From Candidatus Accumulibacter propinquus (lineage in GTDB: Bacteria > Pseudomonadota > Gammaproteobacteria > Burkholderiales > Rhodocyclaceae), in assembly GCA_016714935.1 (NCBI GenBank), contig JADKBU010000018.1, positions 11,176-75,175 of the forward strand: a stretch of 64,000 nucleotides of DNA. Direction: 5' to 3'. This document shows, one piece after another, positions 16,894 through 26,317 of the stretch (its first letter is position 1; every line of letters begins with the position of its first letter). The notes beneath the pieces are model-generated. The model made no database searches and had not been told where the DNA came from. It was given only the letters and a program-made list of their open reading frames with translations. The translations under genes and the position numbers were made by a program.

Positions 16894-17042
16894 TCGATTG
16901 CCATGGTCGCCGGGTTGCCGCAGGCGAACCGGTCAGCGTGCAGGCGTTTGATGGCGGGCACTGAAGCGCGCTCCGAACCGGTGACACGCAAGGCGTCGCC
17001 GGCGGGGCAGGGGTGGTTTTCCGAGTCGACGAAGGCGTAGCG

Positions 17043-18575
17043 ATGGACACCATGATGAGCAGAGTGTGGGCCTACTTCTGGCTGCCAGAAACCAAGTACG
17101 TCATCGTCGCCATCGTCGTTTTCGCATTGCTGTCACTGCGCCTGTTGCCCAAGGAACGGCGCCGGGTCGGCGGCACGGTGGCGGTGTTCTGCGTATGTCT
17201 GGTGGGGCAGGCCTTCGGTGCGATCCTCGAGGCGCTCGATTATTCGCGCGTCGCGGTGATGGTCCATGAGCTTTTCGTCATTGGTTCGGGAATGGCACTG
17301 TTTCGCCTGGTGGCGATCTTTGTCTTCCGCAGCATCCTGCCGCGGGTGGGCATCGTGACGGTCCGCATCGCCGAGGACATCATTGTCCTGGTGGTCTACG
17401 CCGCTTTCATCCTGGCAAGACTGCACATTGTCGGCCTCGATCCCTCAAGCCTGCTGACGACATCGGCACTGATCACCGCGGTGCTGGCCTTCTCCATGCA
17501 GGACACCCTGGGCAATGTTCTGTCGGGCGTCGCGTTGCAACTCGACAACTCGCTGCGCGTCGGCGACTGGATCAAGCTTGACGATCTTACCGGTCGGGTG
17601 GTGCAGATCCATTGGCGGCAGACGACGATCCGGACGCGAAACAGCGAAGTGGTGATCGTTCCCAACAGTCAGTTGATGCGAGGGAAGTTCACCGTCTTCG
17701 GCCGGGCCGACATCCGTGCCTGGCCGTGGCGGCGTTGGGTGTGGTTCAACGTCACCTACGATTCGCCACCGACGCTGGTGATTCAGAAGGTGGAGGCGAC
17801 CATCAGTACCGCCGAAATCCAGAATGTGGCTCGGGAACCGGCACCGACTTGCGTGCTGATGGAGTTTGGTCCGGGTTACGGGCGCTACGCGCTGCGCTAC
17901 TGGATGCTTGATCCCCAGCCCGATGATCCCACCGACTCTGCGGTGCGCGTCCACATCTTTGCGGCCCTGCAGCGCGCCGGCATGCAGTTGGCGGTGCCGG
18001 AACAGTCCCTGCACATCACCAAGGAGAACGACGCTTATCGGGAATCGGTTCGCCGGCGTGAGATCGACCGGCGCATGGCCGACCTGCGCAAACTCGAACT
18101 GTTTTCCGGTTTGCAGGAAGAGGAGTTGAGAACCATCGGCGAGCGCATGGTGTATGCCCCTTTTGCTTGTGGAGACGTGATTTTCCATCAGGGCGATGCG
18201 CCGCACTGGCTGTACCTGCTGGCCGTTGGCGAAGCGGAGGTATGGATGGACCTTCCCGACCATTCACGGCAACTGTTCCGCTCCGTCCATGCCGGCAGCA
18301 CCTTCGGCGAGAAGGGCGTGCTGACCGGAGAGGCGCGCCGCGCTTCGGTCATCGCCAGGACCGACGTCGTGTGCTACCGACTGGACCAGAGCACCGTCGA
18401 AGAAGTCATCCGTTCGCGGCCGGAAATCGCCGAGGCGATTGCCGAGATTCTTGCCCGTCGCGAGATCGAAATGGACAATTTCGTGCGCCAGTTCAGCGGC
18501 GTCCCGGCCGACGGCCCGGCTACGCATCCGAAGGCCGGCATTCTGGCGATGATCAAGGATTTCCTGGGGCTGTAA
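17043..18575 (+). CDS. MscS-type mechanosensitive channel with C-terminal cyclic-nucleotide-binding domain
   Basis: The protein has 510 residues. About five membrane segments occupy the first ~165 residues; the last is the pore-lining helix running into FSMQDTLGNVLSGVALQLDN. The MscS beta domain follows (VGDWIKLDDLTGRVVQIHWR, TIRTRNSEVVIVPNSQL). Residues ~370-480 form a cNMP-binding fold with FGEKGVLTGEARRASVIA in the phosphate-binding cassette, although the usual Arg-Ala pattern is modified. The ATG at 17043 is ten codons into a longer open frame and begins a natural start. It is presumably a nucleotide-modulated osmotic channel. Confidence 0.85.
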   Translation: MDTMMSRVWAYFWLPETKYVIVAIVVFALLSLRLLPKERRRVGGTVAVFCVCLVGQAFGAILEALDYSRVAVMVHELFVIGSGMALFRLVAIFVFRSILPRVGIVTVRIAEDIIVLVVYAAFILARLHIVGLDPSSLLTTSALITAVLAFSMQDTLGNVLSGVALQLDNSLRVGDWIKLDDLTGRVVQIHWRQTTIRTRNSEVVIVPNSQLMRGKFTVFGRADIRAWPWRRWVWFNVTYDSPPTLVIQKVEATISTAEIQNVAREPAPTCVLMEFGPGYGRYALRYWMLDPQPDDPTDSAVRVHIFAALQRAGMQLAVPEQSLHITKENDAYRESVRRREIDRRMADLRKLELFSGLQEEELRTIGERMVYAPFACGDVIFHQGDAPHWLYLLAVGEAEVWMDLPDHSRQLFRSVHAGSTFGEKGVLTGEARRASVIARTDVVCYRLDQSTVEEVIRSRPEIAEAIAEILARREIEMDNFVRQFSGVPADGPATHPKAGILAMIKDFLGL

Positions 18576-18605
18576 GCGCAGCGGCGCGCACTTCCGCCGG
18601 TGCGC

Positions 18606-20615
18606 TCAAGCGATCTGGAAGCGTCTGACCGACCGATCGAGGGAACCGGCGAGTGATTCGAGGTGCTGGGCAATCCCGGCCATCGAACCGACAGTGCCGC
18701 TGACCTGCGCGCTGCTTGCGGCGATGGCACTGACATTCTGCGATATTTCCTTGCTGCTGCTGCTTTGTTCGCGCAGGAGTGTGGTGATTTCGTCGACACT
18801 GGAAATGACCACTGCGGCTGACGACTGGATATTGCTCATCGACAGTTCGGCGCGCTCCGCTTCGGCGAGGGCGTCGCGAACGCCTGTGGTACCGGCAGCC
18901 ATGGTCCTTTCGGCTTCGGTCATGCAAGAGCGGATTCTTTCAATGGTCGAGGAGATTTTCAGCGTCGATAGGCGCGTCCGCTCGGCAAGCTTGCGCACCT
19001 CGTCGGCAACGACGGCGAAGCCGCGTCCCTGCTCACCGGCGCGGGCGGCCTCGATTGCGGCGTTGAGGGCCAGCAGGTTGGTCTGGTCGGCAATCTCGCG
19101 AATCACATTGGCGATAGTGGCAATCTCCTCCGATTGCTGGCCAAGTTCGTTGACCGATCTGGACGAGGCATCGACGACCTCGGCGATCGATTTCATCGCC
19201 CTGGCCGTGCGGTTCACGATTTGTTTGCCGTTCATGGCGGCTTCGCCGGTCTGTTTTGACGTGGCATCGACCGCATCCGAGTTGCCTGAAATGCTCTGGA
19301 TCGAAGTCGACAACTGTTCCACCGCGGTGGCAATGGTCTGTGCCGACTGGCTGCTTGCCGACGAGGCCGCCGATACCTCGGTCGACGCGCCGGCCAGCCG
19401 GGTGGCTTGCGATGTGACTTCGCTCGCTGCGGCATGCACCGAGGAAATCATTTCACGCAGGCTTTCCTGCATGGCTCGCATGGCGGCCATCATGCTCCGT
19501 GTGTCGCCCGGAGTCACCTCGATCGACTGCGTCAGGTCGCCACCGGCAATGGCGTGGGCGATGGCTGCGGCGGTCGCCGGTTCGCCGCCGAGGCGGCGCA
19601 TCAGGCGCCGGATCATCGCGCTGCCCAATACCAGTGCAGCGATAGTGGCCAAGGTCGAGGCCAGCAACGCCAGGACCACAGTACGCACCGCGGCCGCTTC
19701 CTGTCTGGCGAGTACGCCGACGATCTGCTCGTCCAGTTTCGATTCGACGGCTTTCATCAGGTCGATACGCGCCGTCGATGCCTTGAACCATTGCCCTGCG
19801 GGGACGTCGAGTTCCTCGCCTGGACTCGCTTCGAACGCAGCCTTGCGCATGCGCACCGCTTCCTCCACGTCGTTGCCCTTGACCGTTGCGTCGGCGAGTC
19901 TGCTGGCATCGGCGGAGGCAAAGGTGCGGAAAGCGCGCATGTAAAGATCGTGCGCGCTGACGATTCCGACGAAGCGGCGGAATGATTCCGGATCGAAGGT
20001 CTTGGCGGCGAAGGCCGCGTTCAGGGTTGCCCGCTCGCGTCCGGCGAACTCCTTGGCCTGGACGAACATCAGGTAGGCGGTGGCATCGCGCGCAATCTCG
20101 GCATTGTTCGTGGCTTTGGCGACGGCGCTGATCACGTCTACGCCGGTCGAAATGGCCGCGGTATAGCGGGCAAAGGATTCCGCAGCCTTGACCGCCTGAA
20201 GGTCGACCTGGCGTCGGAAATCGGACAGTTCGCCGGCTTTGCCAATCGCCAGCTCAAGGGGCTGGCCCAGTGCCTCTGCCAGGACGGGTGTTTCGCTCAG
20301 GCGCCTGGCGACGGCTTTCAGGTTTTCCAGCTTCTGGTTGGTCAGTTCCCGTTGGCGGCCCAGTTCAGGACCGAACTGCTGACCCTTGCTGGCCAGAAAC
20401 CCGCCGGACAGCCCGCGCTCCTTCTGCTGCTCATGCACCAATTGGCTGGTGGCGATCGCGGCTTCGACAGCAGCTTTCGAGAGGTGGGTCGCGCGCAGTT
20501 CGCTGACTGCGCCCCAGACCGTGACGATCGCGTAGGTGATCAAGCCCAGCAGGGGAAGCGAAAGCATCACCAACAATTGCTTGCGGGTCGACAATTCCGA
20601 GGAGCTTATGCTCAT
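18606..20615 (-). CDS. methyl-accepting chemotaxis protein with NIT (nitrate/nitrite-sensing) domain
   Basis: The chemoreceptor has 669 residues. TM1 is at residues ~15-35. A periplasmic NIT-type domain follows, recognised by LVHEQQKERGLSGGFLASKG and a later QAKEFAGRERATLNAAFA. TM2 lies near residues 305-328, followed by HAMP. The signalling domain contains the highly conserved hairpin tip EIADQTNLLALNAAIEAARA and EQGRGFAVVADEVRKLAERT. The ATG at 20615 is chosen because the preceding 27 codons are not conserved-looking. NIT domains respond to nitrate or nitrite, which suits a cell with a nap operon. No C-terminal CheR-binding pentapeptide is seen. Confidence 0.9.
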   Translation of the reverse strand: MSISSSELSTRKQLLVMLSLPLLGLITYAIVTVWGAVSELRATHLSKAAVEAAIATSQLVHEQQKERGLSGGFLASKGQQFGPELGRQRELTNQKLENLKAVARRLSETPVLAEALGQPLELAIGKAGELSDFRRQVDLQAVKAAESFARYTAAISTGVDVISAVAKATNNAEIARDATAYLMFVQAKEFAGRERATLNAAFAAKTFDPESFRRFVGIVSAHDLYMRAFRTFASADASRLADATVKGNDVEEAVRMRKAAFEASPGEELDVPAGQWFKASTARIDLMKAVESKLDEQIVGVLARQEAAAVRTVVLALLASTLATIAALVLGSAMIRRLMRRLGGEPATAAAIAHAIAGGDLTQSIEVTPGDTRSMMAAMRAMQESLREMISSVHAAASEVTSQATRLAGASTEVSAASSASSQSAQTIATAVEQLSTSIQSISGNSDAVDATSKQTGEAAMNGKQIVNRTARAMKSIAEVVDASSRSVNELGQQSEEIATIANVIREIADQTNLLALNAAIEAARAGEQGRGFAVVADEVRKLAERTRLSTLKISSTIERIRSCMTEAERTMAAGTTGVRDALAEAERAELSMSNIQSSAAVVISSVDEITTLLREQSSSSKEISQNVSAIAASSAQVSGTVGSMAGIAQHLESLAGSLDRSVRRFQIA

Positions 20616-20704
20616 TAAATATACCCCCAGTGTTCGCATGCAAAGGCATGATTCTAACGTGGACATGCCCCACTTTGGGGCGTCCAGGCGGCTCATCGCG
20701 GTTC

Positions 20705-21775
20705 TCAGAGCCGCAGTGTGCCGGCATAGCCGGTCATTTCGAGGTAACCGCGGCCCCTGAGGCTACCCTCCACCTTGACCAGCCCTTCCCAATACACGAC
20801 CGGGGCCGGTTGACTGGCGGACAGTTCCTGGTCGTCCAGTACCGGCAGTGTCCGCAGCAACTGCTCGCCGAAGTGGATCTCCATTTCTACCGGATAACTG
20901 GCACCGCTGCGCGGCGAAGTCCACCGTCGTCGCGGGGTGAAGACCACGTCCGCTGCCCCGAAGTGTCGCAACTGGCCGGCAGCGTCGCGCCATGCGGCAT
21001 GCGCGAACAGCGTCCTTCCCTGCGCGTCACGCATGCGAAAAGCCATCAGCGCGCCGCCGTCGGCGAGATTGATGCCCAGCCAGTCCCAGCCGACGGCGCC
21101 GCCGCCAAGGATGGCGGTGGACCATTCGTGATCGAACCAGGCTCGCCCGTGCACCTCCTGCCGACCGCTGTCCCGCACCAGTACTCCGTCGACCCGCAAT
21201 TGCGGCCAGCTCACGTAGTAGCTGGCCAGATCCGCAGCATGGCTCTTGCGCGAGTAGCCGTTGTCGCCCTGCAGCAGCAGTGGCTGCGACGGCGTCAGGG
21301 TGAAATCGAACGAAAACTGCGGGCTCTGCATCTGCAGCCTGAGGACCTCGCCCTGCGCGTGGTCCTCGCGGTGCATTCGCCAGGAACCGATGCTCACGTC
21401 ACAGTCGACGCTGGAGAAGCTGCCGCCGAGGTTGGCGCGGGCGGCGCGTTCGGTATGCCGCAGTCTTTCGCCTGGGACGGTCAGCGCGGCGTGCGCCCAG
21501 AGGATCTGGCGTGCGGCAAGCGGCGAGCGCAGTGTTTCGGCCGTGCCCGGCCGGTTGCGGAAGAAGGTCAACTGAAAACCGACGTCCGGCTGCGGCGAGT
21601 CCAGTGCGCCGGTGACATACCACCATTCGGTACGAAAATCCGGGTGGCCACCATGGTCGCGCGGAAAGGCGAGCCTCGGGCCGGGGGTCACCGGGGGATA
21701 AGCGAGCAACGCCTCGGCAGGCCAGGTCAGCGTCGGCAGCAGCAAGGGGGTGGCAAGGAAGCGACGGCGTTGCAT
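20705..21775 (-). CDS. secreted CrtC/AttH-like lipocalin-family protein of an ABC export operon
   Basis: The protein has 356 residues with an N-terminal signal (RRRFLATPLLLPTLTWPAEA). The mature part has the carotenoid-1,2-hydratase/AttH lipocalin pattern: FPRDHGGHPDFRTEWWYVTG, GRAWFDHEWS and GWDWLGINLADG. It sits downstream of an ABC permease and ATPase on the same strand, an arrangement seen repeatedly in Proteobacteria, where it is proposed to act with the transporter on a lipid or polyene-like substrate. A real hydratase activity is not implied. The gene is intact, unlike its permease neighbour. Confidence 0.8.
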   Translation of the reverse strand: MQRRRFLATPLLLPTLTWPAEALLAYPPVTPGPRLAFPRDHGGHPDFRTEWWYVTGALDSPQPDVGFQLTFFRNRPGTAETLRSPLAARQILWAHAALTVPGERLRHTERAARANLGGSFSSVDCDVSIGSWRMHREDHAQGEVLRLQMQSPQFSFDFTLTPSQPLLLQGDNGYSRKSHAADLASYYVSWPQLRVDGVLVRDSGRQEVHGRAWFDHEWSTAILGGGAVGWDWLGINLADGGALMAFRMRDAQGRTLFAHAAWRDAAGQLRHFGAADVVFTPRRRWTSPRSGASYPVEMEIHFGEQLLRTLPVLDDQELSASQPAPVVYWEGLVKVEGSLRGRGYLEMTGYAGTLRL

Positions 21776-21792
21776 GGGTTCGGTCGGTGTGC

Positions 21793-24313
21793 TCAGTGGG
21801 CACTGGCCAGCACCTGTGCCAGCGGCAGTCGGGTCACCTGGCGCGCGGCGTAGCGGCTGGCAGGATCGCTGCCGCCAGGGTCATGCCCGCGCCGGCGAAG
21901 ACCGCGGGCCAGGGAATCGCCAGCGGCATGCGCCAGTGAAAGGACTGCGGATTGATCACATGCGTGAGGATGGCGCCGATCGCCACGCCGCAGGCGAGAC
22001 CGACCAGCAGGCCGACGCAGGCAATCAGCGCACCTTCGAGCATCACCGCCTGGCTCAGCATCCGGCGGTCGAAGCCCAGAGCACCGAGCGTAGCCAGTTC
22101 GCGGGCGCGCAGCCAGACGCTGGCGGCGAGTGTGACGGCCAGTCCGAACAGGCCGATCAGCATCGCGGCGGCTTCGAGCGCGTAAGTGACGGCAAAGCTC
22201 TTGTCGAAGATCGACAGGCTCAAACGGCGAATCTCAGCCGCTTCGGAAAGTTCCAGTCCGTGCCTGCCGGCGTACGGCGCGAGCCAGGTGGCGGCAGCAG
22301 CTTCCTGGCCGGTCCGGGGCCACAAGGCGAGGTCGGTAGGCTGGAAGCGGCCGCCGAGGTGCTCATAGTCCTCCCCGGCTGATGACCAGGGCGCCGAATT
22401 GCCTGGAATAGTCGCGCCAGACGCCGCCGACGAAGACCTCCACCTCGCGCCCCAGCAAGGGCAGGTGCAGGATCTGCCCCGGCACGATCCGGTAGATCTC
22501 GTGCAGCGCTTCGCTGATCCAGACTACCGCCATGTCTGGCGGTGCCGCCACCAGCTCGCCGCTGAAGGGCAGGCGTGCCGCCGGGTTGCCGCGCTCGATT
22601 TCGCGCACCAGTAGCGCGACGTTTGGCCGCTGCGCATCGATGGTCAGCGAACCCTGCGCCATGCGCTCGACTCTGGCGAAAGGCGTGTCCGCCTGCAGCA
22701 AGGCCGTGAGCACTTCAGCCGGCAGCGGGGTTGCCCGGCTGCGCAGATAGAGCGGTGCCGGCAGGATGTCGTCGAGCCAGCGATCGACGGCAACCCGGAA
22801 GCTGGAAACCATGATCACCATGCTGGCGGTCAGTGCGAAACTGACGATCAACCCGCTGGCGGCCACCTGTGCCAGTAGCGGTGCCTGGGCGACGTTCTGC
22901 AGCGCGATCTGCTGCGGCGCTGGCAGTGCTCTCCCGGCAAGATGGCCGAAGACCTGCCGTGTCAGTGGCGGAGCGCTGGCGATGCCGATCAGCAGGACCA
23001 GGCCAATCGCCGCATAGCCGCCCAGGGGCAGATCGAACCACGGCGGCAGCTGCGCCCAAGGCGAGCGCAGCGATGGCCAGCAGCGCCGGCAGCAGTGGTT
23101 TGCCGGTGGCGGTCAGTGGCTGCTGCGCGGGCGCTGCCTGGGCGAAACCGGTTTGCAGTGCCTGCGCCAGCGGCTGCATGTCGGTTCAGGTACGCCGGGT
23201 AGCTCGCGCCGGCCAGGCTGGCCAGGCAACCAGCGCCAGGAAAAGCCAGGGCCGGCGCCGGCGCCGGGACGATCATCGGTGCGCTGCCCGGCAAATAGCC
23301 ACCGCCAAGATCGCCGCCCAGGAGTTGCGTGAAGGCGAGGGGCCAGCCAGGTAGCCGAGCGCCAGCCCGAGCAGCGCGCCCGGCACGCCGATGGCGAGCC
23401 CTTCGAGCAGGACCTGCAACAGGCGCATGCGTGGCGACAGGCCGAGCACGCCGAGCAGGGCAAACTGCGTCGAACGCTGTGCGACCGCGCTCAGTTGCGT
23501 GGCGAAGACCAGAAAGGCGCCGGTCAGCAAGGCGACCAGCGCCAGGACGTTGAGGTTCACGCGGTAGGCGCGCGACAGGTTGGAGACGCGTACGCCGTCG
23601 TCGTCGGCCATCCGCAGCAGCAGGCCGCTCGGCAGTCGTTGCTCCAGCGCCGTACGCCAGGCTGCCGGGTCGGTATCCGGCCCCAGGCGTATGCGACCCT
23701 CGCTGACCGCGTTGGCCGGCCCGAAGTGTTCCTGGACCCAGGCGATGTCGGCGACCAGCAGCAGGTCGTCGGGTCCTGTTGCTGGCAGATCGCCGGCGAT
23801 GATCGCGTGCCAGTCCTGATCACCACGCCGCAAGGTCACGGCGCTGCCCGGATGCAGCCCGAATTTTTCGAGCAGCGCCGGTGAGGCATAAACGCCGCCG
23901 GCGAGAATGTGCGCCGCGGCGGCCTGCCCGTCATGTCGTGGCAGCAGCCTGGGCATCAGCGCTGCGGCACTGAACACGTCGATGCCGATCAGGCGCAGTG
24001 GCGTCGGCGAACTGTCGAGGCGTACGCGGCTTTCGATGACCGCTGCGATCAGCAGCACCGCGGGGTCGCGAGCGATTTCGTTGATGCTCGCGAGCGGGAC
24101 GCTGCCGGCGCTGTCGCGGGCGGCAAGCACGGCGTCGGGGTTTCCCTGCACGGTCTGCATCGCTCGCGAAAAATCGGCCAGCGCGGCGTCGTTGATCAGG
24201 TGGATGGCGTAGCCGAGTGCAACCCCGAGAGCGATGGCCAGCATCGACAACAGCGTTGCGGCACGACGCGTCCTGAACTGGGCCAGGATCAACCACCAGC
24301 TCAGTCTGTTCAT
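21793..24313 (-). pseudogene. FtsX-family ABC transporter permease, interrupted by about five frameshifts
   Basis: An intact gene here would encode about 840 residues with two FtsX/MacB-like halves. The N-terminal part is clean (RRAATLLSMLAIALGVALGY; later VALLTGAFLVFATQLSAVAQ). The frame then shifts near 23340, 23182, 23058, 22368 and 21861. At 22366-22370 removing one G from a GGGG run on the coding strand restores VISREDYEHLGG, and at the end the shift restores RYAARQVTRLPLAQVL with stop at 21793. The permease start overlaps the ATPase stop by four bases. All five lesions fall in one gene while neighbours are intact, which favours real decay over random assembly error, but homopolymer errors cannot be excluded. 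Confidence 0.8.
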
Positions 24314-24972
24314 TGCAGGCCCGCGGGCGTCAAAGTAAGGATCCGGTCGCAGCACTGCGCGACGTACTGCGAATGGGTAACGATCAGCGCACTGGTATCC
24401 CGTTCACGAACGCTTTCGAGCAGCAGCGAGAGCACCTCGCCGGCGGTGCGCGGATCCAGGTTGCCGGTCGGTTCGTCGGCCAGTACCAGCGCCGGACGGT
24501 GCACCAGCGCGCGGGCAATGGCCACGCGCTGCAGCTCGCCGCCCGACAGCGACGCTGGCCAGCGCGGCCCAAAGTCCGCCAGACCGACACGGTCGAGCAG
24601 GCTGCGGATGCGCTGCGGGTGTTCGCCGCGTGGTACGCCGCACAACAGCAAGGGCACACCGAGGTTCTGCGACACGGTCAGCGTTGGCAGCACATGAAAG
24701 GCCTGGAAGACGAAGCCGATACGGCGCGCTCGCAACGCCGCGCGTGCCGCTTCATCGAGCCGGACCATGTCGAGCGCCTGCGGACCGATCCGGACCGCGC
24801 CGCGCTCAGGGGTTTCGAGGCCGGCGATGCAGTTCAGCAGGGTGCTCTTGCCAACGCCGGATTCGCCGACGAGGGCAACGACTTCGCCGGCCGCGACGGC
24901 GAACTCCAGGGCCTCGAACAGCGGTCGGCTGGCCCCGGCATGGCGCTTTGAGAGGTCGGTGACGGTCAGCAT
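24310..24972 (-). CDS. ABC transporter ATP-binding protein (LolD/MacB type)
   Basis: This is a cytoplasmic ATPase of 220 residues that powers the adjacent permease. It has Walker A GESGVGKST, signature LSGGELQRVAIARAL, Walker B ALVLADEPTGNLD and the H-loop VTHSQY. The ATG at 24972 begins MLTVTDLSKRH, a normal start for this group; the frame is open 51 codons further upstream without family similarity. It overlaps the permease by four bases, so the three-gene order is ATPase, permease, lipocalin-like protein. Confidence 0.9.
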   Translation of the reverse strand: MLTVTDLSKRHAGASRPLFEALEFAVAAGEVVALVGESGVGKSTLLNCIAGLETPERGAVRIGPQALDMVRLDEAARAALRARRIGFVFQAFHVLPTLTVSQNLGVPLLLCGVPRGEHPQRIRSLLDRVGLADFGPRWPASLSGGELQRVAIARALVHRPALVLADEPTGNLDPRTAGEVLSLLLESVRERDTSALIVTHSQYVAQCCDRILTLTPAGLQ

Positions 24973-25000
24973 GGCGCAGGGCCAGTGCCCGGGCCGCAGA

Positions 25001-26317
25001 TCACTTCTGTTCGGCCATGTAGGACCAGTTGATCTTGCGGCGCGGCAGCAGGTAGTCCAGTTCCTCGGCGGGACGTTCCTGCAGCCGCAATGGCCGATCG
25101 ATCTTGACCACGCCTTCGCTCGCAAGATCGATGATGATCGACTGGCGACGCGGGACCTCCGGCGCGTAGATCATCACCTTCGGCGAGAGTGGTTGGCCGG
25201 CGGGCGCAGATCCGACCACCGCCCCGATCCGACCGTCGCTGAGCTGGACGATCGAGCCGGGTGGATAGACGCCCATCGCGCGCACGAACAACTGCAGCAG
25301 GGTTGCGTCGAAAGCCTTCTGTTCGCGTGTCCACAGCGTCGACAAGGCCTCGGAAGGTGACATCGCACGCCGCGTGTCGGGCGGGTTGACGAGGTTGTCG
25401 AAGCGGTTGGCGATGGCCACCAGTCTGGCCGACAGGGGAATCGCACTGCCGCTCAGGCGGTCCGGGAAACCGCCGCCGTCGAAGCGCTCGTGATGGTGCA
25501 GGATGGCGTCCAGCAGGGGAGGCGACAGGTTGCCGGCGCGCAAGGCCTCGGCATGGCCGGCGCGGCAGTGTGATTGATAGATCACTTCCTCGTGCCGGTT
25601 GCGCTCGCTGCTGCGCAGGATCGACGAGCGGATCGCCAACTTGCCGATGTCGTGCAGCAGGGCGCCGATTCCGAGGGCGCGCAAGGCCTGCTCGGGCAGT
25701 TTTGCCTGTTTTCCGAGCAGCAGCGCCAGGGTCATGACCGACAGCGAATGCGCCGCGTGCCCGTCATCGTGCGCCTTTTCGGCAATCAGCACGATCGCGC
25801 TGTCAGGGTCGGCCAGCAGCGCTGTCGTCGTGTTCTCGCTGACCTTGGCGACCCGTTCGACCGCCGCGCGGGGGTTGACCGAGAAACTCCGGATGGCGCC
25901 ACCCACCTCCCGGGCGGAGCTGATGTAGTGTTCCTGTGCCTTGTCGAGGCGCCCCCTGAGTTCGCTCATGACCCGTGCACGCTCGCGCTTCTCGGCCATG
26001 CGTGCCGCGGTCAGGGCTGCCAGCTGCGCCTTCTCCGCCTCGCCTTCCCTGCCGGCAGGCGCGTCGGCTGCGCGTTGCGGCAGCGGCGCAACCTTGCAGC
26101 GTGCCGGGTCGCAGAACAGTTGAGGCAGTTTCATGGCCGCAATCAGCCGTGCCTGTTCCTCGTCCGCAATCACAAAGGAGTTGAACATGAACTGGTGGTC
26201 CATCCACGGCACCGGCAAGCGCACGTGCACGCCTGGACGCAACTGCGAGGCGTCGATGCAGATCTCACCCGCGTTCGGGGTGGCGGCATCGGGGGCTGCG
26301 GATACGTCGTCAGTCAT
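25001..26317 (-). CDS. HD-GYP domain protein with N-terminal DUF3391 (copy 1)
   Basis: This is a predicted c-di-GMP phosphodiesterase of 438 residues. The N-terminal DUF3391 part includes SQLRPGVHVRLPVPWMDHQF. The HD-GYP part has HDDGHAAHSLSV, the metal pair in LLHDIGKLAI, RNRHEEVIYQSHCRAGHAEA and HHHERFDGGGFP; the GYP motif is GFP here, a conservative variant. Its ATG overlaps the stop of the upstream paralogue (ATGA). No input domain other than DUF3391 is present. Confidence 0.88.
   Translation of the reverse strand: MTDDVSAAPDAATPNAGEICIDASQLRPGVHVRLPVPWMDHQFMFNSFVIADEEQARLIAAMKLPQLFCDPARCKVAPLPQRAADAPAGREGEAEKAQLAALTAARMAEKRERARVMSELRGRLDKAQEHYISSAREVGGAIRSFSVNPRAAVERVAKVSENTTTALLADPDSAIVLIAEKAHDDGHAAHSLSVMTLALLLGKQAKLPEQALRALGIGALLHDIGKLAIRSSILRSSERNRHEEVIYQSHCRAGHAEALRAGNLSPPLLDAILHHHERFDGGGFPDRLSGSAIPLSARLVAIANRFDNLVNPPDTRRAMSPSEALSTLWTREQKAFDATLLQLFVRAMGVYPPGSIVQLSDGRIGAVVGSAPAGQPLSPKVMIYAPEVPRRQSIIIDLASEGVVKIDRPLRLQERPAEELDYLLPRRKINWSYMAEQK

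Noticed and set aside
16903..17040. Short open frame of about 45 residues between moaA and the MscS gene
   Set aside because: It has no family similarity, lacks a good ribosome-binding site, and composition is not convincingly coding.
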